Source: IDS-8 sp035304345 | GTDB lineage: Bacteria > Pseudomonadota > Gammaproteobacteria > Steroidobacterales > Woeseiaceae | Assembly (NCBI GenBank): GCA_035304345.1 | Contig: DATGQE010000021.1 | Location: 60,074-124,073 of the forward strand | DNA: 64,000 bases | Direction: 5' to 3' | In this document: positions 16,413 through 24,345 of the stretch, one piece after another | Numbering within the stretch: the stretch's first letter is position 1 | Layout: each line of letters starts with the position of its first letter | Made by a program: the position numbers and the translations under genes | Notes under the pieces: generated by a model | The model's input: the letters and a program-made list of their open reading frames with translations, nothing else | Told to the model about the DNA's origin: nothing | Database searches by the model: none

Positions 16413-18284
16413 ATGAACGGGTATAGCACAAGAACTTTCACGGGGCTTCTGGCCGGCGTCGTTCTTCCGCTGTTTCTCGCGGGATGTCCAACGGAAGACG
16501 AGCTGACGGGCCAGGTGCCCCCACCGCCATCCAGCGGCGCCACCGACGGTAACGACCCCCCGTCGATCGAGGGCTCGCCGCCGGCGGTGGTCGAGGTCGG
16601 CGTGAACTACTCGTTCACCCCGCAGGCTTCGGATCCCGACGACGATCCGCTGACGTTCTCGGTCGAGAACCTGCCGGACTGGCTGGAGTTCGACGAGACC
16701 GACGGCAGCCTCGAGGGCGTGCCGCCGGAAGGCAGCGAAGGCAGCTACAACGACATCGTCATCACCGTCAGCGACGGCGAGGAAACCGACTCGCTGCCGG
16801 CGTTCACCATCACCGTCGAGCCAGCGTCCGAGGACAACCTGCCGCCCGAGATCTCCGGCAATCCCCGGCGCACCGCCACGGTGGGCGAGACCTGGTCGTT
16901 CACGCCGAACGCCTCGGACCCGGATGGCGACCCCCTCACCTACTCGGTGCAGAACGCGCCGTCCTGGACCCAGTTCGACTCCTCGAACGGCCGCCTCTCC
17001 GGCGTTCCGCAGGCGAGCGACGAGGGCCGCTACCAGGGCATCTCGATCACCGTGTCGGACGGCGTCTCCACGGCCTCGCTGCCGGCGTTCACGATCACCG
17101 TGGCCGCTTCCGGCTCGAATCCGCCGGTGGAGCTGACGACCATCCCGGACATCCCGTTCGCCTGGGACCAGGAACCGGGTCCGGCGACACGCTCCGGCCC
17201 GCTGCCCTCCAGCCTCGGTGCGGGCGAGGTGCTCGCGATGTCCGAGCACAACACCTCGGGTGACAACAGCCTGAGGTGCAACGGCACCGAGAATTCGCCG
17301 GCCTTCGTCGTCGGCGGGCGGCTGCGCGGCGACGGCAACGTGCTCAGCATCTCCGGCTCGTGGTGCATCTTCATCGGCTCGGTGTTCCACGACCAGCAGG
17401 TGCGGGTGTCGGGCGACCACATCATCTTCCGCGAGGTCGAGATCGGCAATCACCGCGGGAAGAACGGCTCGAACATCAGCGGCTCGAACGTCGTGCTGAT
17501 CAACTCGGAGATCCACCACAACCAGGGCAACGACCGCCACGGGGTGCAGGTGGGAAGCGGGGCCAGGAACATCTGGATCCTCGACAACCACATCCACCAC
17601 AACGGTGGTGACGGCATCCAGGGCTGCCACGGCTGCACCTCGAACCCGCCGAGCAACGTCTACATCGGCGGCAACCTGATCCATTCGGATCGCGAGAACG
17701 CCGTGGACTTCAAGTGGATCAACAACGTCATCGTCGAGGGCAACGTGATTCACAGCTACGTGAGCGCGCCCTCCGACACCAGGTGGTGCTTCGACGACGG
17801 CTCCGGCTGCGGCACGTTCACGAGCGGCTCGGACGGCACGGGCATCGTGATCGGCTCCGACGGCGTGCCCGACAACGTGCTCGTCATCAACAACGAGGTG
17901 TACGGCACGAACAACGCGGTGCGCCTCGAGGAAGGCACGAACATCCGGATCGAGGACAACAACTTCCACGACCTCTCCGGACGCTGCCTGCAGCTCGACA
18001 AGAACGGGCCGGATACCGTGTTCTCGGGCAACACCTGCCGGGATGCCAATCGCGGTATCTTCCAGAACTGGCGGCAGAACTTCTCGCTGACCGTGGACGG
18101 CAACGAGTTCATCGACCTCTCCGGCCCGGCGGTGGAGTACGAGACGGCATCCGTGGCCAACGCCAGCACGCTGACCAACAACCTGTTCTCGAACACGGGC
18201 GGCGTGATCTACAACAACACGGTGGCGCGCACGGCCGAGGCGATCAACGCCCTGCCGAACGCGTCGGGCAACCGGGTGGAATAA
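16413..18284 (+). CDS. lipoprotein with two Ig-like (He_PIG) domains and a parallel beta-helix domain
   Basis: A 623-residue surface lipoprotein. The signal peptide LLAGVVLPLFLAGC has a good lipobox (FLAGC). Two Ig-like repeats follow (YSFTPQASDPDDDP and WSFTPNASDPDGDP, each ending in a D-x-G-x-L-x-GVP/SGVP turn), to about residue 235. From about residue 300 there is a right-handed beta-helix with many N/I/H-rich rungs (IWILDNHIHHNGGDG, HSDRENAVDFKW). The motifs CHGC and RWCFDDGSGC are shared with the secreted paralogue at 21646-23286. The fold is typical of polysaccharide lyases and C5-epimerases, so a polymer-modifying or polymer-binding role at the cell surface is inferred. Expression is predicted to need sigma-54 and to respond to c-di-GMP. 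ATG 16413 gives the signal peptide directly at the N-terminus. Confidence 0.88.
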   Translation: MNGYSTRTFTGLLAGVVLPLFLAGCPTEDELTGQVPPPPSSGATDGNDPPSIEGSPPAVVEVGVNYSFTPQASDPDDDPLTFSVENLPDWLEFDETDGSLEGVPPEGSEGSYNDIVITVSDGEETDSLPAFTITVEPASEDNLPPEISGNPRRTATVGETWSFTPNASDPDGDPLTYSVQNAPSWTQFDSSNGRLSGVPQASDEGRYQGISITVSDGVSTASLPAFTITVAASGSNPPVELTTIPDIPFAWDQEPGPATRSGPLPSSLGAGEVLAMSEHNTSGDNSLRCNGTENSPAFVVGGRLRGDGNVLSISGSWCIFIGSVFHDQQVRVSGDHIIFREVEIGNHRGKNGSNISGSNVVLINSEIHHNQGNDRHGVQVGSGARNIWILDNHIHHNGGDGIQGCHGCTSNPPSNVYIGGNLIHSDRENAVDFKWINNVIVEGNVIHSYVSAPSDTRWCFDDGSGCGTFTSGSDGTGIVIGSDGVPDNVLVINNEVYGTNNAVRLEEGTNIRIEDNNFHDLSGRCLQLDKNGPDTVFSGNTCRDANRGIFQNWRQNFSLTVDGNEFIDLSGPAVEYETASVANASTLTNNLFSNTGGVIYNNTVARTAEAINALPNASGNRVE

Positions 18285-18301
18285 GAAGAGCACCCCTGGG
18301 C

Positions 18302-18337
18302 GCCGGTCCGGACGAGCGCAATGCCGTCCGGGCCGGC
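18302..18337 (+). terminator. terminator-like hairpin after the beta-helix lipoprotein gene
   Basis: A 13-bp stem (GCCGGTCCGGACG / CGTCCGGGCCGGC, one G-U pair) with a 10-nt loop begins 17 nt after the stop at 18284. There is no T-run after it, so termination, if any, may be Rho-assisted or the hairpin may only protect the 3' end. Confidence 0.45.
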
Positions 18338-18484
18338 AGCCCCTCCCCCGCCGCCGCTCCCCGCGGCGTTCCTCGAAGACCTTCCCTTGCACGCAACCGG
18401 GGCCACGGCCGGATCACGGCCGCCGCGCACCGGATCTGACGACCAGGATTTCCCTGCAACCGCCTGCCGGCGGCTCGACGGCTG

Positions 18485-18727
18485 CTAGCGGCTTTCCACG
18501 TAACGCGCGATCGCGTCGATCGACGAGAAGTTCTCGGGCGTGAGGTCGTCGATGTCGATGGTGATCCTGAAATGCTCCTCGAGCCACAGGACGAAGTCCA
18601 TCATGAGGACGCTGTCCACAACGCCCTCGGAGAACAGGTTGGCCGACGGTTCGAGGTCCGCCCGGACCGCCGGGTTCAGGGAACGGATGAAATCGAGGAT
18701 CTGTTGCCGCGTAGAGTAGTCGCTCAT
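18485..18727 (-). CDS. acyl carrier protein
   Basis: An 80-residue carrier protein. The sequence EGVVDSVLMMDFVLWLEEHF contains the DSV motif whose Ser accepts 4'-phosphopantetheine, and the acidic helical pattern (ITIDIDDLTPENFSSIDAIARYV) is typical. ATG at 18727 gives normal ACP length; the longer upstream frame is arginine-rich and unlikely. It lies on the same strand as the NRPS-like enzyme but is separated from it by the beta-helix lipoprotein gene. Stand-alone ACPs of this size accompany AMP ligases and hydrolases in exosortase-type polysaccharide loci, so it probably carries the acyl group used for decoration. Confidence 0.92.
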   Translation of the reverse strand: MSDYSTRQQILDFIRSLNPAVRADLEPSANLFSEGVVDSVLMMDFVLWLEEHFRITIDIDDLTPENFSSIDAIARYVESR

Positions 18728-18820
18728 GCCGGGTCGGCCTCCGACGGACCGTGCTGCCGGTCGAGAGCTTACCACCGCGGCGGCCGCTCGCGCCTTGCGC
18801 CACGGCACACGGCAGCGACC

Positions 18821-18848
18821 CGGCGCCCGGCGCCCGGCGCCCGGCGCC
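18821..18848. repeat. tandem heptamer repeat, 4 x CGGCGCC
   Basis: Four perfect copies of CGGCGCC in the gap between the sulfotransferase stop and the carrier-protein gene. It is a simple slippage-prone repeat and no coding or binding role is evident. Confidence 0.8.
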
Positions 18849-18877
18849 CGGGCGAGTGGCCCCGCCCTACCAGGCGC

Positions 18878-19915
18878 TCAGAGCTCGTAGCCCAGCTCGC
18901 GGGCGAGCGGGCCCGAGATCCTGTCGATGACCGCGAGCTCGTCCGGCGTGAGGTTCTCGCGCCAGGCCTGGTCCTCGCGGATCCTGATCGCGTCGCTGGT
19001 GAAGCGCACGCGGTTGCCGCCGATCGTGTGCGCGTGCCGGTCGACGGCGGACTCCGAGATCGCCGCCGTCACGTCGATGGGCTCGAGGCCGGCGAACTCG
19101 AAGATCCGGTTCAGCTCGACCGAGGGCTGCCGGCAGATGTCCTCGTACTTCACGTGCAGCCAGGCGTCCTGCGGCACGTCGCGGATCAGCCGCCAGATGC
19201 GGCCGTTGACGCTGCGCCATTCGTTCGCGGCCGACACCAGGCGCGATTCCCGGGTCTCCCCGGGCAGGAGGCGCTTCAGCATCGACCACACGTTGCCGCG
19301 GCAATCGCGGGTGAGATAGATGATCTTCACCGGCAGCGGTGCGTGCCGGTACACGTCGATCATGTCGAGCGGATCCTTGGACGCATCGACCACGGCGTCG
19401 ACCTTGAAAGCGCGTGCGATCTTCTCCACCAGGATGGCGCGGTTCCTGCCCCACTTCCGCTGCGGCTGGTAGGGCATGAACGGCAGCGCCAGCGGCGCCG
19501 GCAGCATGTACTGCCCGTAACGGATCAGCCGCCAGAACCGGTTGCGGGCCCAGACCAGGGGAACGCGCAGCGGTGCCGCCGCGCGGTGCTCTTCCTCGAG
19601 ACCCACGTCCGAGATGCGCCAGCCGAACGGGCGCGCTTCGAGGTCCACGCCCTGCTCCTGGCCGATCTCCCGCAGCACCGGCCCCCAGAAAGTGCAATCG
19701 AAAGGCCGCTCGCCGCAACTGCAGCGCCCGATCCAGCTCGCCTTCTCGTCGCGAGCGACCTGCAGCGGCAGGTGCGCGAGCTCGCCGACGGCCGCCACCT
19801 GCGGGTGGCGCGCGAGCAGCATGGAGAGAAAGGTCGAGCCCGAGTGGCCGCGGCTCGAGATGTACAGGTAGACGGGGCGCCGTTCCCGTGACGCGCTGGC
19901 AGCTTGTTCTTCCAT
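18878..19915 (-). CDS. PAPS-dependent sulfotransferase family protein (1 of 4)
   Basis: A 345-residue sulfotransferase-fold protein, expected to move sulfate from PAPS to a hydroxyl or amine of a sugar. The 5'-phosphosulfate-binding loop is SSRGHSGSTFLSMLL near residue 20, and the 3'-phosphate motif is LTRDCRGNVWSML. A CSCGE/FDCTFW cysteine cluster resembles that in the gene at 34407-35318, and the C-terminus LARELGYEL matches the LxRELGYE/A tail shared by three sulfotransferases here. ATG 19915 has AAGGAG just upstream. The nearby polymerase and glycosyltransferases imply a polysaccharide acceptor. No PAPS-synthesis genes are in the window. Confidence 0.88.
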   Translation of the reverse strand: MEEQAASASRERRPVYLYISSRGHSGSTFLSMLLARHPQVAAVGELAHLPLQVARDEKASWIGRCSCGERPFDCTFWGPVLREIGQEQGVDLEARPFGWRISDVGLEEEHRAAAPLRVPLVWARNRFWRLIRYGQYMLPAPLALPFMPYQPQRKWGRNRAILVEKIARAFKVDAVVDASKDPLDMIDVYRHAPLPVKIIYLTRDCRGNVWSMLKRLLPGETRESRLVSAANEWRSVNGRIWRLIRDVPQDAWLHVKYEDICRQPSVELNRIFEFAGLEPIDVTAAISESAVDRHAHTIGGNRVRFTSDAIRIREDQAWRENLTPDELAVIDRISGPLARELGYEL

Positions 19916-20129
19916 GGGCTCCTTGCCGGGATCGCCGGATGCTCGACAGGGGCGCCGATTTTGCCAGCATGGGCCGGATTCCTCTACCGAAATCGACACC
20001 TTGCGGCACATTTTTCCGGGCCGCCGGAGCCTGCCGGAACGGCGTCACGCGCCAGAGTGTGAACCGCGCCGGGACGGGCACCGCCGCCCCGTGGGACGAT
20101 CGCGAAACGCCGGCCGGGAAGCCGTGGTC

Positions 20130-20135
20130 TATACT
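20130..20135 (+). promoter_or_regulatory. candidate minus-10 TATACT before the polymerase gene
   Basis: TATACT lies 72 nt upstream of the ATG at 20207 in the divergent gap between the sulfotransferase and polymerase genes. No matching minus-35 box was recognised. Confidence 0.35.
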
Positions 20136-20206
20136 GCGGCCAGAGCAACGGTCCCGAGCCAATCAATAAGGGTCACCGAGGCCCGTCACACAAAGTCTCC
20201 CCGGGA

Positions 20207-21649
20207 ATGATCCGCTACACGCTACTCACAATCGCGGTCACCTTCCTCGCCTTTTACGCTTATCGTGACTGGTACCGCAGCCTGTGCGGGCTGCTGGTCC
20301 TCATGGCGTTCATCGAACGCTACGACATGCCGCGGCAGATGCTGGGCATCACGGGCCTCAATCCCTGGAACCTGCTGATGCTGTTCATCCTGTCCGCGTG
20401 GTTCCTGGCAGCCCGGCGGGAGAACCTCCGCTGGGACTTCCCGAAGGGCATCCGCTGGCTGCTGTTCCTGTACCTCGTCGTGATCCTGGTCGGCTTCGTC
20501 CGGATGCTCGGCAACATGGGTCCGATCGTCGAGTTCGCCGCCACCACCGGGCGGAACGTGCCCAGCGTGAAGGAGCTCTTCATCGACGATCTCCTGAACA
20601 CCGTGAAGTACGTCATTCCCGGGCTCCTGCTGTTCCACGGGTGCAACAGCCGCTCCCGGCTCCGGTGGGGCATCGGGGCATGCCTGCTGACCACGCTCCT
20701 GCTCGGCCTGCAGATCATCAAGTGGATGCCGATCTCCGATTTGGGTGACGCCGACGCGTTGAGCGCCCGCGCGCTGCGGGTGCTCGATCACGGCATCGGC
20801 TATCACCGGGTCGACCTGGCCGCCATGATGGCCAGCGCGAGCTGGGCGTTCTTCGTTTCCCGCCTCATCGCGCCGAACAAGGCCACCGGCTGGATTCTCA
20901 CCGGCTTGGGCTTCCTCCTCGTCCTGTCCCTCGCGCTCACGGGCGGGCGCGCCGGATACGTCTCGTGGGGGGCGATCGCGATGCTGCTGGCCATGCTCCG
21001 CTGGAGGAAGCTGATCTTCGCGCTGCCCGTGCTGCTGGCGCTCGTCGTGGCGCTCGTGCCGGCAGCCCGCGACCGCATGCTGCAGGGCTTCGGCGAAGGC
21101 CAGCGGTACGACGCCGTCCACTTCGGCGACGGCCGGCACGACTACGCGAGCATCACCTCGGATCGCATCCTCATCTGGCCGTCCGTGATCGGCAAGATCA
21201 AGGAAGCGCCGTTCGTCGGCTATGGCCGCCAGGGCCACCACACGTCGGGCGCCAGCCGGGAAATCCGGGACCTGTACGGCGAGAAGGGCGAGGGCTTCCC
21301 GCATCCCCACAACGCGTACCTCGAGTTTTTGATCGACAACGGCATCGTCGGCGCCTTCCCTGTCTTCCTGTTTTTCTTTATCGTGCTCAAGCGAAGCGCG
21401 GCGCTGTTCAAGAACAAGCAGGATCCGCTTTTCGCGGCCGCGGGAGGCGTCGCGCTGGCATTCGTCTTCGGCCAGCTCGTCGCCTCCATCGGCGCACAGT
21501 CGTTCTATCCCAGGGCGGGGGTCGTGATCATGTGGGCAACCATCGGGCTTGCACTGCGAGCGCACGTCGTGTGGCAGCGCGAAGCGCTCCGGGCGCAGGC
21601 CACTCAACCGGCGGACGGGACACGGCGCCTCGCGGTACAGCCGCGATGA
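20207..21649 (+). CDS. O-antigen ligase/polymerase (Wzy/WaaL family) membrane protein
   Basis: A 480-residue integral membrane protein with roughly ten to twelve hydrophobic segments. Its large periplasmic loop near residues 290-390 carries PHPHNAYLEFLIDNGIVG, the conserved H-N/x-LE-xGxxG signature of the Wzy/WaaL superfamily. GGRAGYVS after a TM segment is also typical. In a Wzx/Wzy system this protein polymerises flipped undecaprenyl-linked repeat units in the periplasm. Because a Wzx (32855-34414) and a Wzz (40998-42611) are also present, polymerase is more likely than lipid-A ligase. It overlaps the next gene by 4 nt (ATGA). Confidence 0.88.
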   Translation: MIRYTLLTIAVTFLAFYAYRDWYRSLCGLLVLMAFIERYDMPRQMLGITGLNPWNLLMLFILSAWFLAARRENLRWDFPKGIRWLLFLYLVVILVGFVRMLGNMGPIVEFAATTGRNVPSVKELFIDDLLNTVKYVIPGLLLFHGCNSRSRLRWGIGACLLTTLLLGLQIIKWMPISDLGDADALSARALRVLDHGIGYHRVDLAAMMASASWAFFVSRLIAPNKATGWILTGLGFLLVLSLALTGGRAGYVSWGAIAMLLAMLRWRKLIFALPVLLALVVALVPAARDRMLQGFGEGQRYDAVHFGDGRHDYASITSDRILIWPSVIGKIKEAPFVGYGRQGHHTSGASREIRDLYGEKGEGFPHPHNAYLEFLIDNGIVGAFPVFLFFFIVLKRSAALFKNKQDPLFAAAGGVALAFVFGQLVASIGAQSFYPRAGVVIMWATIGLALRAHVVWQREALRAQATQPADGTRRLAVQPR

Positions 21650-23286
21650 GGCCCGCCGGCGTGAAGGACGGTCTTTTCGCCATTTGCCGCGCGGCCTGCC
21701 TGCTGGCGCTGGCGCCTGCCCTCGCCGCCGCGGACTGGTCGCCGCCGCTCGGCATCCCGGCCCCGCCGTTCGGCATCGCGGAAAGCCACCTGATGTACGC
21801 GGAGCAGCCCGGCTATCGCGATGCCGGCCATGGCCCCTACACCGTGTACGTCGACAACACGGCAGAAGGCTGCGACGACGCCGGTCCGGCCACGCAGGAG
21901 CAGCCCCGCTGCAGCATCCCCGCCGACATCAGGGCGCCGGGGACGGTCGTGGAGGTGCACGGCGGCCCTTACGAATTCGGCGGCGGCGACATCACGATCG
22001 ACGCGAACGGCACCGCGGAACGCCCGGTGTTCCTGCGGGGCGTGGACGACGGCAGCGGCCTGCCGGTCATCTACGACGCCGATACGGTCACGCTGCAGGG
22101 CCGCTGGTTCATCGTCGAGAACTTCGTGTTCCACCGCTCACAGGTGCGCAACGGCGGCCGGGTGCCCGCTCCCTACGGGCGCAGCCACATCACGGTCCGC
22201 AACGTCGAGATCAAGGAGCATCCGCGGAAGAACGGCGCGGTCCTGCTCGGCAGTCACATCGTGTTCTGGCGCAACCACGTGCACCACAACCAGGCGGACG
22301 ACCGCCACGGAGCGACCGTCGGTCCCGGTACCGAGCACGTGTGGATACTCGACAATCACATTCACCACAACGGCGGGGACGCCGTGCAGCTCTGTCACGG
22401 CTGCCGCAGGGAGCCCCCGCGGTTCGTCTACATCGGACGCAACCTGATGCATTCCGACCGCGAGAACGGCGTGGACCTGAAATACGGGGAGAACATCGTC
22501 GTTTCGCAGAACGTGCTGCACGGCTACAGCGGGGCGCGTGCAGGCGTACGCTGGTGCTTCGACGACGGCTCGGGCTGCCGCACCTACAGCAGCGGCTCGG
22601 ACGGCAGCGCCGTCGTCATCGGCTCCGACGGCGCTCCGGCCAACTCCTGGATCGTCTTCAACAGGATCTACGGCAGCAACCACGGAATCCGCGTCGAGGA
22701 AGCGCGCAATGCCTGGATCGTCGGCAACACGATCCACGGCATCCGCAATCGCGCGATTGCCCTGGAGAAGGAAGCCGAGCCGCTTTACATCGTGAGCAAC
22801 ACGATTGCCGGTGCCCGCCTGGGCATCGACCAGTACTGGCGCAAGAACTTCAGCCTGCACATACACGACAACGTCTTTACCGGCATTCGTAAGGCCGTGT
22901 TCCATGCCGACGACGAAGTCGTCGCGCGTTCCGTGGTGGAGCACAACCTGTTCTGGAACGACGGCAAGTCGATTCCCTTCGAGTGGGGCCGTTTCTCCGG
23001 GCCGGCATCCGACTCGTCCGATCTCCGCTCCATGTTCGGAGACGGCAACGTCGTCGGCGACCCGGCGTTCGTGGACCCCGCGTCCGCGAACTTCAACCTC
23101 CGCGAGACCAGCGCGGCAATCGACGCCGGCAGCGACATGCTGGCGGTGCTCGACGAGGAGTACCGGAAGGTCTTCGGCGCCGACCTGTCCATCGCTCGGG
23201 ACGCGGAAGGCCGCGTGCGTCCCGCCGCCGGGCGGGAAGGCGGCGAAGCGATCGCCGACATCGGGAGCCACGAATACGCCCCATGA
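21646..23286 (+). CDS. secreted right-handed parallel beta-helix protein
   Basis: A 546-residue protein with a Sec-type signal (ICRAACLLALAPALAAADW, likely cleaved after AAA). Most of the chain is beta-helix rungs. It is closely related to the C-terminal part of the lipoprotein at 16413-18284: shared segments include DDRHGATVGPGTEHVWILDN (there NDRHGVQVGSG...IWILDN), CHGC, HSDRENGVDLKY, RWCFDDGSGC and YWRKNFSLHIHDN. The ATGA overlap with the polymerase gene ties it to polymer assembly. The fold suggests a periplasmic lyase, epimerase or other processing enzyme acting on the nascent chain, or a scaffold. The catalytic residues are not proven. Confidence 0.87.
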   Translation: MRPAGVKDGLFAICRAACLLALAPALAAADWSPPLGIPAPPFGIAESHLMYAEQPGYRDAGHGPYTVYVDNTAEGCDDAGPATQEQPRCSIPADIRAPGTVVEVHGGPYEFGGGDITIDANGTAERPVFLRGVDDGSGLPVIYDADTVTLQGRWFIVENFVFHRSQVRNGGRVPAPYGRSHITVRNVEIKEHPRKNGAVLLGSHIVFWRNHVHHNQADDRHGATVGPGTEHVWILDNHIHHNGGDAVQLCHGCRREPPRFVYIGRNLMHSDRENGVDLKYGENIVVSQNVLHGYSGARAGVRWCFDDGSGCRTYSSGSDGSAVVIGSDGAPANSWIVFNRIYGSNHGIRVEEARNAWIVGNTIHGIRNRAIALEKEAEPLYIVSNTIAGARLGIDQYWRKNFSLHIHDNVFTGIRKAVFHADDEVVARSVVEHNLFWNDGKSIPFEWGRFSGPASDSSDLRSMFGDGNVVGDPAFVDPASANFNLRETSAAIDAGSDMLAVLDEEYRKVFGADLSIARDAEGRVRPAAGREGGEAIADIGSHEYAP

Positions 23287-23316
23287 GTTTCGCCGGCGCT
23301 CGCGGCCCGGGCCGCA

Positions 23317-24300
23317 TCAGCCGGCCAGCGCGTACCAGTCCAGCACCCGCAGGGCGCGGAGCGTGATCCAGCGGCTGGGCCGGCCCTCGCCGTCATCGAG
23401 CTCCACCGGCATCCTGCCGGCGTGCCGGACGCCGAGCCGCCACCTGCCGTCAGGGTCGCGCTGCACCGCCACCGTCTCGATCGCCTCGGCGACGCGCTCG
23501 TCGGGTGCCACACCGGCCGACCGCAAGTAGTCGAGCCCCCGCAGCAGGTCGTAGTGCCACCCCACGGGGAACGCAAGGCGCCCCCACGAGGCACCGCTCT
23601 TGCGATCCTGCTCGATGGCCTCGCCCGTACTCTTCCGTCGGAACAGGCGGCGTTCGAGGAGGTACTCCTGGCCGCGGAGGCGCGCCGCCCTGACGTCGGG
23701 GCGGCTCCCGACGCGGCGTTCGTACGCGAGCAGGGCTTCGAGGACGCAGATCGTGGTGTTGAACGACCCTCGCCTCGAGCCCCTCTCCGCCTCGCAGTTC
23801 CAGCCCCCGTCGGGCAGTTGCTCGGCGAGCAGGCGGGCGACGATGCCGTCGACCTTTTGGCCGAAGTACGCACCCGCCGCCGCCACCTGTCCATTGATGC
23901 AGGGTTCCACCTCGCCGGCGAAGAACGGGTTCGCGTGCACTTCGGGAGGGCCGCAACCCGCCCAGGTCACGCGCTCGCGCACGAGCCCCACTGCACGTTT
24001 CGCCTCCCTGCTCGCGGGATCGAGGCCGATGAGCGAGAGAAGCCGCAGCACGTGCAGGGTGGAGTCCCATCCGCGGTTCCACGCACAGCCGGCCCATTGG
24101 CCGTCGGAAGCCTGCAGCGACAGCAGGCGCGCCCCCACGCCCTCGCGGGCGATTCTCGCACGCTCGCGCTCGACCTCCCGCGCCGGTGCACGGAGCAGGT
24201 CGCGCATGACCTGCCAGCGGATCGACGGGTCGCCGTCGAGCAGCCACCGAATGACCGGATCTTGCGGAATCGGGCTCCTCCCGACCGGGCCAGCCGTCAT
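23317..24300 (-). CDS. squalene-cyclase-fold (alpha/alpha6 barrel) protein, function unknown
   Basis: A 327-residue protein with helical repeats and QW-type motifs (QASDGQWAG, QLPDGGWNC, QRDPDGRWRL) of the terpenoid cyclase/prenyltransferase superfamily. It is half the length of a squalene-hopene cyclase, and the DXDD acid motif is not evident, so real cyclase activity is doubtful. No signal peptide is seen. It is last in a minus-strand operon after the GT4 and amidotransferase genes, 45 nt downstream of the latter. The alpha-alpha barrel also occurs in glycan-active and uronate-processing proteins. I cannot assign a function. Confidence 0.65.
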   Translation of the reverse strand: MTAGPVGRSPIPQDPVIRWLLDGDPSIRWQVMRDLLRAPAREVERERARIAREGVGARLLSLQASDGQWAGCAWNRGWDSTLHVLRLLSLIGLDPASREAKRAVGLVRERVTWAGCGPPEVHANPFFAGEVEPCINGQVAAAGAYFGQKVDGIVARLLAEQLPDGGWNCEAERGSRRGSFNTTICVLEALLAYERRVGSRPDVRAARLRGQEYLLERRLFRRKSTGEAIEQDRKSGASWGRLAFPVGWHYDLLRGLDYLRSAGVAPDERVAEAIETVAVQRDPDGRWRLGVRHAGRMPVELDDGEGRPSRWITLRALRVLDWYALAG

Positions 24301-24345
24301 GCTGCCAGCGGGCGAACGTCGCTGTCCACCGCCCGCCTTGCCGGG

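Noticed and set aside
18821..18848. Tandem repeat as a possible CRISPR or satellite array
   Set aside because: The unit is only 7 nt with no spacers. It is a simple sequence repeat.
20151..20200. Possible third GEMM-like leader before the polymerase gene
   Set aside because: No GGGCAAACC or GGGACGCAAAGC core is present; only general GC-rich sequence.
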